From the NCBI GenBank assembly GCA_021163205.1, contig JAGGXF010000021.1:1-46452 (forward strand): 46,452 nucleotides of DNA, in the 5' to 3' direction. Numbering within the stretch: the first letter of the stretch is position 1; the number at the start of each line of letters is the position of its first letter. Below, piece by piece: positions 17,958 to 26,135 of this stretch. Position numbers and translations under genes: made by a program. The notes beneath the pieces are model-generated. The model saw only the letters and a list, made by a program, of their open reading frames with translations. It did not search any database and was not told where the DNA came from. The DNA is from Candidatus Aenigmatarchaeota archaeon. Lineage in GTDB: Archaea; Aenigmatarchaeota; Aenigmatarchaeia; GW2011-AR5; JAGGXF01.

Positions 17958-20513
17958 TTATCTCTTCTTATTTGGCCTATAATTGTATTTAAATTCGTGT
18001 GATATTCTGGCTTTCAAGTTTTGCATCTTTTGAATAGTATCTTGTCTTGCGGGTGTACGCCTTGGCAGCGCACCAGTCAGGCGTGTGAGATTTGGCAAAC
18101 CACCCCTTTCACTTCCTTTTTTATACTTTATGAGGAACCCAAATGCGACAATGATAACTATTAGAATAATCCACCAGTTCGCATTTATGAAGGCTATAGG
18201 AGATGTTATCAAAGCTATCAGTACTGCCGGTACCCCAGCGATGGCCGTAAAGAAGCCCGTCGGTGTCTCTTTCTCCTGACTTTGCTCTGCAGGTAATTTT
18301 TCGAGGAGTTGCACAGTTAATGTTGTCTGAGCCTGAGTTTCGGCAGACTGAGCAGCTATATTTATGAGATAAAACTTCTTACATTCATGTGATGCACAAT
18401 AGCCTTTTGGTATGAAAAATCTTAGCTCCACATTTATAGAGTCGTCGGGATTCATCTGAGAAATGCTAGTAGGGATTATCTGATACCACTCTGGTGGCAC
18501 CCCGTCTACTCCAATGGTTATGTCAGTGAGATTTGTCTGCCCCGTGTTTTTAACAGTTATATTTGTTGATATGGTTTTTCCCTCTGCGATATCAATCGTT
18601 TCTGGGGCTAAAAGAGATAGTTCTGTCTTTCTCGAAAGCTCTAGAAAAACAGAAGATTCGGCAGGTAGGAAAGGCTCTTTTTCGCATCGCATGGAGAGTT
18701 TTGCCGAACCTTCGTGCATCGGAGCCTTCACGTTGATCATAAAGAAGCCGCCTATGTCAGTCTTTGTTGTTTCGTTGGTCGAGCCAAGCGAATATTCAAC
18801 AGTGGCGCCTTCCACCGGATTGCCGTTCGAGTCAAGCACCTTGCCTGAAATAGAAACCATTTCACCCATAAAGTAATTTTTCTTTGGTATAGTAACATCA
18901 AAGTGTAGAGCCTTTCTTTCACCTATGACAAACGACGAAAATGAAGAGACATTGAATTTTACTATATTTCTTGTTGTGTCTACGACTGGATTTTCTATTC
19001 TTTCCCAGCTATCAGAACACGACCTCCTATCAAAATTCCAATTGTGGCATGTATAAACCTCTATCCGTTGTTCGTCTGTCACTTTAGAGGCATCGTAATA
19101 TATTTCCAGATCTGCGGAAGAAAATTTTATTTCCGGAGATAGCTCAAGAACAACTAAACTCGCAACAGATATCCCTGGAATGTCTGCCTCTCCAGAGAAT
19201 TTGTCAAACCTTATTGCATCTTCGATACCATTCTCAATATAAACCCCATTAAGCGTTGCTAAGAGGGTATCAAACTGCAAAATAAGGGTATAGTTACCTG
19301 GCAATATGGAAGCAGAGTACTCCCCAAGCTCATTGGTGCTTATCTGCTTTACCTCCCCATCCTTTATAAGTTTTATTATCCCTTTCACAGCATGATTATC
19401 TGCATCAACTATCTTTCCATGGAATGGGAGTATGAACTTAATTGGGCTTTTTGCTTCCACAACAATTGGAGACAAGACATTGTAGTCCATTGCTAAGAAC
19501 AGCCTATACGAACCTGGTTCAAATTGAGGCAGCTTGGCTGTCACAACACCCGTCCCCGACTGGGTGTTATATGAAAAGTCACTAATTTCAAGATTGTTGG
19601 TTTTCTCCCCATTTTCATTCATGAGATAAACATAGAAATCTGACTGAGAAATATCCTCTATGATATTTTTATTATAAAACGCGGAGAAATGTATCTTAAG
19701 CGTTCCGGCTGTTGAATACTCTAACGGGGCTCCGTCATTTACATCGAGTATTTCAAGGTCTAGTGGTGACTGTATTTTCACGACGTTTCTCTTGATTATT
19801 TTATAATTGTGTTTAATCCCAGCATCAAAGTACTCCACTTCTATTATAAGGTTGTATAATATATCTGTGTCAAGACTTGAATAGTCATAATTCACAAATG
19901 GTTTCAGAAGAAACCGCTTGGTGTTCTGGTTAAAGCCAACCGGCCCAAGACTTAGCTGATACTTCTGCCCAAACTGTTCCAAATAAACCTTAAAAGTTGG
20001 GTTGGTTGCGGGTTCTTTTAGATTAGATTCCACAAAAAGCTCCGCTTCTATCGGATTTTCAAATAGCTGTCCGACATACACCGCATATGGTGGGTTGCTC
20101 TCTGGTAAAACCACATCACCGGTTAGCCTTTTGACATTAAACATTCTCTGTACGGTATCTGTTGTCCCAGCATAACTACATGTTATGTCTATGCTGTACG
20201 AACCTGGGTCTGCAGTCTGGTAAGTCAAAGAAAAGACATCATTCTCTGAATCATAAACAAAATCTATTGGCTGGTATGTCACATCCTTGTGCGTCACCAC
20301 TCCCCGAACCGCGAGATTGGAAGAACTTGTGTTTGCTTCGGTACATTTTACAGAAATAACGATATTGGCGGGGGAATACGTGTTTTCCCCTGTTTGCTCT
20401 ATCCAAGGGTTTGGAGTAATCTGTACATCGCTGATCTGAACAGCACTAACAATACTCACCAGTAAAAGGATTGCTCCAACGACGATATATTGCTTTTTAA
20501 CCATTAGCATCAC
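17958..20513 (-). CDS. Large single-pass surface protein with carboxypeptidase-regulatory-like and Ig-like domains
   Basis: 851 residues from the GTG at 20513; the ATG codons at 20510 and 20504 are equally good starts, with GTGAT just before the latter. A signal peptide ends near residue 24 (IVSAVQISDV). The ectodomain holds beta domains, a carboxypeptidase-regulatory-like repeat near 385-440 (GKIVDADNHAVKGIIKLIKD), another near 545-600 (SGKVLDSNGNPVEGATVEY), and a NEW3/CARDB-type domain before the membrane (NTGQTNLTDITIGVDGVPPEW). A C-terminal membrane segment (WWIILIVIIVAFGFLIKY) is followed by a basic cytoplasmic tail of about 60 residues. A type I topology is therefore likely. It sits between the MinD-like ATPase gene and the toroid/giant genes. 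The tail could contact cytoplasmic factors; that is speculation. Confidence 0.8.
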   Translation of the reverse strand: MMLMVKKQYIVVGAILLLVSIVSAVQISDVQITPNPWIEQTGENTYSPANIVISVKCTEANTSSSNLAVRGVVTHKDVTYQPIDFVYDSENDVFSLTYQTADPGSYSIDITCSYAGTTDTVQRMFNVKRLTGDVVLPESNPPYAVYVGQLFENPIEAELFVESNLKEPATNPTFKVYLEQFGQKYQLSLGPVGFNQNTKRFLLKPFVNYDYSSLDTDILYNLIIEVEYFDAGIKHNYKIIKRNVVKIQSPLDLEILDVNDGAPLEYSTAGTLKIHFSAFYNKNIIEDISQSDFYVYLMNENGEKTNNLEISDFSYNTQSGTGVVTAKLPQFEPGSYRLFLAMDYNVLSPIVVEAKSPIKFILPFHGKIVDADNHAVKGIIKLIKDGEVKQISTNELGEYSASILPGNYTLILQFDTLLATLNGVYIENGIEDAIRFDKFSGEADIPGISVASLVVLELSPEIKFSSADLEIYYDASKVTDEQRIEVYTCHNWNFDRRSCSDSWERIENPVVDTTRNIVKFNVSSFSSFVIGERKALHFDVTIPKKNYFMGEMVSISGKVLDSNGNPVEGATVEYSLGSTNETTKTDIGGFFMINVKAPMHEGSAKLSMRCEKEPFLPAESSVFLELSRKTELSLLAPETIDIAEGKTISTNITVKNTGQTNLTDITIGVDGVPPEWYQIIPTSISQMNPDDSINVELRFFIPKGYCASHECKKFYLINIAAQSAETQAQTTLTVQLLEKLPAEQSQEKETPTGFFTAIAGVPAVLIALITSPIAFINANWWIILIVIIVAFGFLIKYKKGSERGGLPNLTRLTGALPRRTPARQDTIQKMQNLKARISHEFKYNYRPNKKR

Positions 20514-20559
20514 TTGGTATCTTCACGCCACGCCAGTCGAGTATCTCACAGTAAATGAG

Positions 20560-21336
20560 CTAAAATCCTCTGAGCTTTTCTAGGAGGCGCTTGAAGAATA
20601 GATTTCGCGGCTCTTGGAATGCTCTATTTGTAAGGTAATGTGCCAGTCTCCTAAATTCTATGGAAGGCTTTGAATAAGGACTGTATTTGACAACAGGCAT
20701 TTCCTCGAAGATGCTTCTCTTTATTATTTTGTCTTCTGGTATTTTCGATATTATTGGTGCTTCACACATTATCTCTATTTCAGCGGGCCTTAACTCGTAG
20801 TTTGTCCCCTGGACACGATTTACAACTATCCCTAAGACATTTTTTTTCAGGTCTCTCGATATTTTTATAACCTTTATTGCATCTGTAACTGATGGCATGT
20901 CCGGATTAGTCACAACAATCACATCATCTACTGCCTCCATAACTGACAAGGCATCGTCTGTGAGACCGGGCGGACAATCGACCAGGACAATCCCTTTCAA
21001 TTTTTTTAAATCCTTTCTGAGCTTTTTGCTGTTTGGTTTCAAACCGGTATAAACGTCATCAACTGATAGTGATGATGGTATTATTGTTAGCCCCATGGGA
21101 TGATGATGAATAGAATTCAGGATATGTTCTTTTCCACTCACAACGTCTTGCAACGAGACGTCAAAAGAAAATGTTCCGAGCTGCACGCCAAGATTGGAAA
21201 CAGTCATATCGGCATCAACAACAGTCACTTGTTCTCCAAGTTCCTGCAAGGCTATTCCGAGATTAATGGCAGTAATGGTTTTTCCAACGCCCCCCTTACC
21301 AGAAACTATACCAATTATCCTACTCAACACTCCCAC
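20560..21336 (-). CDS. minD: MinD/ParA-family ATPase
   Basis: 258 residues. The deviant Walker A motif GKGGVGKT lies at residues 14-21, switch I follows in VVDADMTVSNLG, and VLVDCPPG is the Walker B-like segment. The C-terminus (NLFFKRLLEKLRGF) can form an amphipathic helix like the membrane-targeting sequence of MinD. Such ATPases bind membranes when dimeric with ATP and position other systems; archaea often have several MinD-like proteins acting in polarity or placement of surface machines. GTG at 21336 fits a leaderless start (AT-rich TATA-like sequence about 28 bases upstream), but a TTG at 21327 behind GGGTGG is also possible. All genes around it encode surface proteins, so a role in placing them is a fair inference. 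No MinE, FtsZ or archaellum genes are nearby. Confidence 0.88.
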   Translation of the reverse strand: MGVLSRIIGIVSGKGGVGKTITAINLGIALQELGEQVTVVDADMTVSNLGVQLGTFSFDVSLQDVVSGKEHILNSIHHHPMGLTIIPSSLSVDDVYTGLKPNSKKLRKDLKKLKGIVLVDCPPGLTDDALSVMEAVDDVIVVTNPDMPSVTDAIKVIKISRDLKKNVLGIVVNRVQGTNYELRPAEIEIMCEAPIISKIPEDKIIKRSIFEEMPVVKYSPYSKPSIEFRRLAHYLTNRAFQEPRNLFFKRLLEKLRGF

Positions 21337-21401
21337 CCTTAAAATATAATTTAGACATTATAATATATTTAAATAATTGTTTTTTTCTAATATAAAGTTT
21401 T

Positions 21402-22217
21402 TCAGTCCCTTCTTTTGGGTCTTTTATTCAGCTTTTTGACTACGATCACTCCTATGACAAAGCCCACGACGGCATATAATGGGGTGACGTCTCTGGGCTC
21501 TTTCAACCTTATGGTCTTCTTAGCATAATATTTTCCGTCTTCTGACACAATTTCTAGCGTTATCGGCTCTTCTTTCCAGTACTCCGCATAATAAGAAATG
21601 GTATCTATTATTTTATCTTGCGTGGGTTCGAGTTTTTTTGACTCGAAATACCACCCCATTGGATATTGCGAAGGTATGACCACTAGCGGCGGTAAAGACT
21701 CCACACCGCGCTTTTTTTTCACGTTTATTCTAATCATGTCTTTTGTGTTTGATATGGATATGCCTGCTATATCTTCTAGAGATGCTCTTGTTTTGTTCGT
21801 GCCTATAGCCGAGAAATTTATCTCTTTTATTTTTTTTGATTCATAACATTGATAAGCAGTCAACACTACGTGATAGTTTCCATCTTCTTTTGGAAGCCAG
21901 TATATGTCAAAGGTGTCATAAGCACCCGGCAACATAATCTTTTCTTGGCTCCACCCAGTATAAACAACGGCATCGTCTTTCAATATGTCTGCCCTTATCT
22001 TCACCTTACAACTAACTGAACCGCTGTTCATCCATTCTGTATAAATGTGTTCATATGTGCCATTAGTTATGTTATCGAAGTACAAGTACTCTGGGTACCC
22101 CTCAATTTTTCCGGTGATGTCGACATTAACTTCTGTTGCTGGCGTTGGAATTGAAAGAATCGCAAGCATCAAAAAACCAAAAGATACGGCAAGATATAAA
22201 CGCAGGGATTTAGACAT
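21402..22217 (-). CDS. Type I membrane protein with Ig-like ectodomain
   Basis: 271 residues. The N-terminus is a signal peptide (LRLYLAVSFGFLMLAILSI). The ectodomain is beta-rich; part reads like a module for extracellular protein repeats (WMNSGSVSCKVKIRADILKD ... GNYHVVLTAYQC). A C-terminal membrane segment (PLYAVVGFVIGVIVV) ends in a strongly basic tail (KKLNKRPKRRD), so the body is outside. Two Cys (in VSCKVK and YQCYES) could pair. AGGTGAG precedes the ATG. I recognise no named family. It lies in a run of four single-pass surface proteins with similar design and probably works with them. Confidence 0.75.
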   Translation of the reverse strand: MSKSLRLYLAVSFGFLMLAILSIPTPATEVNVDITGKIEGYPEYLYFDNITNGTYEHIYTEWMNSGSVSCKVKIRADILKDDAVVYTGWSQEKIMLPGAYDTFDIYWLPKEDGNYHVVLTAYQCYESKKIKEINFSAIGTNKTRASLEDIAGISISNTKDMIRINVKKKRGVESLPPLVVIPSQYPMGWYFESKKLEPTQDKIIDTISYYAEYWKEEPITLEIVSEDGKYYAKKTIRLKEPRDVTPLYAVVGFVIGVIVVKKLNKRPKRRD

Positions 22218-22342
22218 TCTTTCTCACCTCTTAAGTGACTTGGTTCTGTCAAATAATTCGACTATGATATCATATTCTTTACAGACCGATTTTGGCTTGA
22301 AATTTTTTAGCCCGGCTGAATTTGACCGAGCAACACATCAAA

Positions 22343-22927
22343 CTATGAGGCATAAAGGGCCGGAATTAAAAAGTCATACTTCGGTACCTTTATATTAATG
22401 TCTACCTCACCGGTATAATAGCCGGTACTGGTTTTATTTCCTGTTATATTCAGCACAACTCTTATTTCTGGGTTTTCCCCTGGCTTGACTATTATATCGT
22501 TTTCGCTTAATTTGATAAATCTGGAGATATTTCCATAGCTTGATATTTTAACTTTCACGGGTCTCTTACCATTGTTGGGAACTGACAAAAATTTAGTCAC
22601 AACTGGTGTCACGTTTAGTATTATTCTACCAAAATTAAACCTATCTGTATCAGAAGATACCCCGATATTCAGCTTTGTTAGGTTCTTTTGCTTTATGACT
22701 AGAACCTCTGCCGGGTACCTGAACAAAATTGTTTCAAAAAATATACCTTCTCTTTGCTCTTTAGACATATTAACGGCGAGCGTTGTTGGCTCTTTCTCAA
22801 CACCAAATAACTCTATCAAGAAAACAAGTGTTAAAAAAACAACCAGCACAAAAAAGAATAGTAAAAATCTATTTGATTTTTTCTTTCTTCGTCGCTTGTC
22901 TTTTTTCTTCTTTGCTTTTTTTTTCAT
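22343..22927 (-). CDS. Type II membrane protein with a beta-rich outer domain
   Basis: I take the ATG at 22927 (MKKKAKKKKDKRRRKKK), giving 194 residues, because GGTGAG overlaps the stop of the previous gene at the right distance; the 216-residue ORF would need a start inside that gene. A very basic cytoplasmic tail of ~20 residues is followed by one membrane segment (FLLFFFVLVVFLTLVFLIEL) and an outer domain with conserved-looking beta strands (ISRFIKLSENDIIVKPGENP, then STGYYTGEVDINIKVP), which resembles the terminal Ig-like domains that limit how far surface proteins extend. Five bases after the stop of the WxL-binding-like gene, so the two are co-translated and may form a pair. Confidence 0.75.
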   Translation of the reverse strand: MKKKAKKKKDKRRRKKKSNRFLLFFFVLVVFLTLVFLIELFGVEKEPTTLAVNMSKEQREGIFFETILFRYPAEVLVIKQKNLTKLNIGVSSDTDRFNFGRIILNVTPVVTKFLSVPNNGKRPVKVKISSYGNISRFIKLSENDIIVKPGENPEIRVVLNITGNKTSTGYYTGEVDINIKVPKYDFLIPALYAS

Positions 22928-22932
22928 CAATC

Positions 22933-23928
22933 TCACCACTTCCAATAAACCAGGAGTAATACGAATAACACAATTAACACAACCAGCCACCAAGGGAATT
23001 TAGATGGTTTTGGTGGCAGTGTGGCTTTTATCGCCTTTGGTATCTCGAGGTTATATCTTTCAGATATAGTCCCTGTCGAATAGTCTACCACAACTTTTGC
23101 CGTGTACAATCCAGGTTCTATCTTATCGCTGCGCCAGAAAACAGACAATATTCCTGTTGTTTTTGGTGGAATCTTTTTGTCACCGCCTTTTAGCACGGTC
23201 ACTATGTTGTTGTCCTTGTCAAAAAGTTTTAGCTCCTTTAATTTTGCTGTCATTGTGACTGTCCCTGTGTTTTGGAAGACCACGTCAAACCTGGCAATAT
23301 TTTTCATCTCTCGTTCGGCGAAAATATTGACAACTTTTCCCTTTCTTATTGCTGGTTCCGGTATAACATGAAAAACAAAATAAAATCTTGTTATTCCTAT
23401 GGTCGAGACCGATGTTCCGCCAGAAGGTGTTGAAGATATTTGAGGATTCAGGTTTATAGCGCCAACATGATATCCTGGCTCTGCGTCTTTTGGGACCTGC
23501 AATATGAACTCAACATCAGCATTTGCACTGACGGTTTTTCCCGACGGAAGTCGAACAACAATCCCCGGTGATTTTGACGATATAAAAACCGGATTCTCTG
23601 GAAATGTTACCCAGTCAATTACTGACTCCTCTGATGCGTTTTTTGGGATAAATCCGTCTGCACCATTTTTCATAAACAATCTTAGATGGGGGTTGGTAGA
23701 AGATAATTGAATAAGCATGTCACTTTCTGCATTGGTCAATATATAGAACATACCTACAACACGTTCACCGGGTTTAACGTCCCCGAGATTCAGAAGGCCC
23801 GGAGCAGTTCCAACAGAAAGAGCCAAAGAAAAATTAGACAACAACAGAGTTATGACTAACGCTTTGACTATCGCTCTAAAACAAGATGACAAAAATGGTG
23901 ATGTAAATGATTGTTTATCCCTCTTCAT
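22933..23928 (-). CDS. Secreted, C-terminally anchored protein resembling DUF916/WxL-interacting proteins
   Basis: 331 residues: signal peptide (ALVITLLLSNFSLALS), two beta domains, and a C-terminal membrane segment (WWLVVLIVLFVLLLVYWKW). The first domain starts GTAPGLLNLGDVKPGERVVG and continues to a conserved-looking strand (AEPGYHVGAINLNPQ); the second (FDVVFQNTGTVTMTAKLKEL) resembles the second domain of the same type. This layout is like bacterial DUF916/DUF3324 (WxL-interacting) proteins, which hold other surface proteins at the cell surface. The similarity is by pattern only. Strong ribosome site (AGAGGAG) and a clear TATA box lie just upstream. It begins an operon with the type II protein and probably the next genes. 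Confidence 0.75.
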   Translation of the reverse strand: MKRDKQSFTSPFLSSCFRAIVKALVITLLLSNFSLALSVGTAPGLLNLGDVKPGERVVGMFYILTNAESDMLIQLSSTNPHLRLFMKNGADGFIPKNASEESVIDWVTFPENPVFISSKSPGIVVRLPSGKTVSANADVEFILQVPKDAEPGYHVGAINLNPQISSTPSGGTSVSTIGITRFYFVFHVIPEPAIRKGKVVNIFAEREMKNIARFDVVFQNTGTVTMTAKLKELKLFDKDNNIVTVLKGGDKKIPPKTTGILSVFWRSDKIEPGLYTAKVVVDYSTGTISERYNLEIPKAIKATLPPKPSKFPWWLVVLIVLFVLLLVYWKW

Positions 23929-23955
23929 TCTCCTCTCTTATTTATTGTCGATAGA

Positions 23956-23969
23956 GGTATATAAATTTT
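23956..23969 (-). promoter_or_regulatory. TATA box of the WxL-interacting-like gene
   Basis: The minus strand reads AAAATTTATATACC, a near-consensus archaeal TATA/BRE. A start ~25 bases downstream falls just before the ribosome site, giving a very short leader. Confidence 0.7.
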
Positions 23970-24115
23970 AGTCATTGATAAATTTCGATTCCTCGACAAG
24001 TGTATGACGAAATGAAATAGGGACAAGGCATTGAAAACATGTGCCATGAAAAATCAATTACAACACTCATTAATTAGCAGACCTGACAAAAGAGATGAGA
24101 ACACAGAGTAAAACT

Positions 24116-24143
24116 CACATAAAATAAAACATAAAATAAAAAG
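24116..24143 (-). terminator. T-rich terminator after the secreted beta-sandwich gene
   Basis: Downstream of the stop the minus strand reads ATCTTTTTATTTTATGTTTT and continues T-rich, the usual form of an archaeal terminator. There is no strong hairpin. Confidence 0.5.
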
Positions 24144-24174
24144 ATGGGGGAGTGGATGATATCTATTCGACTCA

Positions 24175-25110
24175 CTACTCGACTCCGGCAGCAACAAGAG
24201 TCAACTTTCCTGTTATACTTCCATGTGGTGTACCATAGGGTACAACAACACGAACATTCAACACCATCGTGTCTCCTGGATTAAACTTGGTTGTTCCATC
24301 TGCGAGCAGATCTTGGTAAGAACACCCCCCTTCTTCTCCTGGAACATCCAAGTTATACTTGTAGAATATCGCATGATCACATGTTGACGCGATAGCCATG
24401 CAATATTTATATCCTTCTATTGTTACCTCTGCCAATCCCCAATCCGTGTAGTTTCCACCTGCATTAGACATGTTGTAGTATGTATAATCAGAACCTGTTG
24501 AAGTGAAATCTGTCGTGCCCGTCGATGAAGAGTTGTGCGGCGTTTTTGCTATTCTGACATCGCCCTTTGCAGCATTAGCATCCGTGTCATTACATAATCC
24601 ATTTGCTCCTGGGTTCACAGTCCATATAAATTCATGGTAAGATCCTGTTGAAAAGTTAGCTGTTCTAAATCTACCATATTTCCATCCGCTGTCAAACGAA
24701 GCAAAAGGAAGTGTCGAGGATTCATTCCACTCGTGCCTATTTACATAAAAATATGCCCAGGATGCGTTTGTTTCTCTCTTAAGAACAACAAAATTTCCAG
24801 CATCATAGCTGCTTGTTAAACCAGAACCGAAAGGTCGGCTTGTTGGGTGGGTTGTATTTAACCATAAATATGTTATATTAGTGGAACCAATGTTCTCAAT
24901 AAAAAGGTCCTTTTCACTTCCAATTTCTCCCGGGTTTAGATTGCTCCAGCTCAATGAATCTGGCGTAAAGTCTATTTGTGTGACAGTCCCGACGGTAACG
25001 GTTATATTAACCTCCGATGTTGTATTTACCGTGGGTATTGCAAACACAGAGACGGACAAAAATAACAGACCTGAAATAATGAAGATAATGCCTCTTAGTA
25101 CATCATTCAT
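24175..25110 (-). CDS. Secreted beta-sandwich protein, candidate fibre or surface subunit
   Basis: I start at the ATG at 25110 (MNDVLRGIIF), with GGAGG before it; the TTG at 25125 lies upstream of the ribosome site. 311 residues: signal peptide (IIFISGLLFLSVSVFA, approximate), then an N-terminal strand (NITVTVGTVTQIDFTPDS) and a domain of the type WSNLNPGEIGS ... IENIGSTNITYLWL. Four Cys lie in the second half (GLCND, KYCMA, STCDH, GGCSY) and could form disulfides. There is no C-terminal anchor. A strong promoter, good ribosome site and single-gene transcript suggest high expression. The opening strand followed by a beta sandwich is what donor-strand fibres (TasA-like, archaeal bundling pili, Thermococcus threads) look like, but I cannot confirm membership. 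It could also be a minor S-layer protein. Confidence 0.75.
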   Translation of the reverse strand: MNDVLRGIIFIISGLLFLSVSVFAIPTVNTTSEVNITVTVGTVTQIDFTPDSLSWSNLNPGEIGSEKDLFIENIGSTNITYLWLNTTHPTSRPFGSGLTSSYDAGNFVVLKRETNASWAYFYVNRHEWNESSTLPFASFDSGWKYGRFRTANFSTGSYHEFIWTVNPGANGLCNDTDANAAKGDVRIAKTPHNSSSTGTTDFTSTGSDYTYYNMSNAGGNYTDWGLAEVTIEGYKYCMAIASTCDHAIFYKYNLDVPGEEGGCSYQDLLADGTTKFNPGDTMVLNVRVVVPYGTPHGSITGKLTLVAAGVE

Positions 25111-25155
25111 GACTATTCCCTCCAAAATGACTGCTATCTATTTTTTCCAGAGAGT

Positions 25156-25169
25156 GGTATATAAAGTTT
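25156..25169 (-). promoter_or_regulatory. Strong TATA box of the secreted beta-sandwich gene
   Basis: The minus strand reads AAACTTTATATACC. The predicted start near 25136 gives a leader of about 25 bases with a strong GGAGGG. It closely matches the TATA of the next operon (23956-23969). Confidence 0.75.
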
Positions 25170-25205
25170 GTGGTCTTTTCTCATTGTTTGATTTATCCAA
25201 ATAAT

Positions 25206-25229
25206 CATTTGAATAATTAAAATCAAATG
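25206..25229. promoter_or_regulatory. Inverted repeat upstream of a strong promoter (possible operator)
   Basis: catttga (25206-25212) and tcaaatg (25223-25229) are a perfect 7-bp inverted repeat with a 10-base AT-rich spacer, about 40-60 bases upstream of the TATA box. Such a site could bind an activator. The rest of the non-coding stretch 25111-25432 shows nothing gene-like. Confidence 0.35.
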
Positions 25230-25432
25230 AGACCATATAGTTGCGTCCCAGAACTAATTTCAGCGTTATTTATCAGGGCTACGAAAAAATAATAAATGAT
25301 AGAAGTTGTGGCGCACGGTTATTTTGTTCGGTTTTGTTTGATGCGTCCTCTGATACATGGCTATAATTTCTTTTATCTTGTTTCGATAATTTGTATTGAG
25401 TGAGCTTTTCATCAGAATATTGCCATTCTGTT

Positions 25433-25918
25433 TCATTTAGACTGCTCATAAGATGAAAGATCTTCTGGACAAAGTATTGTTGACTTATACCAAGCTGTGA
25501 CGCGCGTGTTATTAACCGGCTTCACTTTTGATATAACTGAGACAGAATCAGTATCATTACATATGTTCCCGACTCTTATAGTTATTGCCCTGTTTGCAGA
25601 TATTTGACTAAAACTTATGTTGTTGTCATCTTTGAAGGTGTTCACCGTTCCATAAAATTCATTGTCTTTGTATATCTCGATATCTGTCGTGTTTATTGTA
25701 TCAATTCCTGTGTTTCTCAAAACAAGAAGACATCCATTCTTATTTAGACAGTCCCCTATAAGTTCGGCATCTATTTTTCCGAATTTTTTTTCCACAGTTA
25801 TGACTTTCCTATCTTTTACTGTGTATCCTACGAAAAAACCGAGCAAAAAGGTTCCGAAAAATATAATCGCAAAAAGAACAAGAACCAGAAACAATCTCTG
25901 TTCGTTTGACTTTTTCAT
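25433..25918 (-). CDS. Small type II membrane protein with a possible pilin-like outer domain
   Basis: I start at the ATG at 25918 (MKKSNEQRLFLVLVLF), giving 161 residues; the 30-codon extension to 26008 lies across a large inverted repeat and looks like leader sequence. One membrane segment (FLVLVLFAIIFFGTFLLGFF) near the N-terminus is followed by an outer domain with three Cys near its start and middle (GDCLNKNGCLLVL, GNICND) and a fourth near the end (ILCPED). The strand NTGIDTINTTDIEIYKDNEF has the pattern common in the beta domains of archaeal pilins and archaellins, but I see no class III signal peptide cleavage motif. Function unknown. Confidence 0.65.
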   Translation of the reverse strand: MKKSNEQRLFLVLVLFAIIFFGTFLLGFFVGYTVKDRKVITVEKKFGKIDAELIGDCLNKNGCLLVLRNTGIDTINTTDIEIYKDNEFYGTVNTFKDDNNISFSQISANRAITIRVGNICNDTDSVSVISKVKPVNNTRVTAWYKSTILCPEDLSSYEQSK

Positions 25919-25956
25919 GCAAATCACAAACAACCAAAAAATACAAAAAATAAAAA

Positions 25957-26022
25957 GTAATGGGAAGATAGAAGAATTTCTTGGAGGAAATAGTCTTCTG
26001 AAGACCACACTCTTCCCATTAC
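25957..26022 (-). promoter_or_regulatory. Large inverted repeat with nested palindrome in the leader of the 25918 gene
   Basis: gtaatgggaaga (25957-25968) and tcttcccattac (26011-26022) are a perfect 12-bp inverted repeat with 42 bases between. Within lies gtcttctgaagac (25993-26005), a near-perfect palindrome (6-bp arms, 1-base centre). An alternative inner stem, gaag.atttc / gaaat...cttc (25971-25998), competes with it. The element sits 39 to 104 bases before the ATG. A TATA-like ACTTTTAAAAGG lies just upstream near 26050. It could be a structured RNA leader or a protein-binding site. Confidence 0.6.
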
Positions 26023-26135
26023 CAGTTAAAATATAGTAAAAAACCTTTTAAAAGTTGGTTTTTTCGTTTTTCACCACTCTCACGGAAATATTTTTACAGA
26101 AATATTTCGTAATTTTTAATTCTGTTTGGTTTCTT

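Noticed and set aside
22572-23003. 143-aa plus-strand ORF
   Set aside because: Antisense to two overlapping secreted-protein genes with good starts and signal sequences; a shadow of the Lys-rich stretch.
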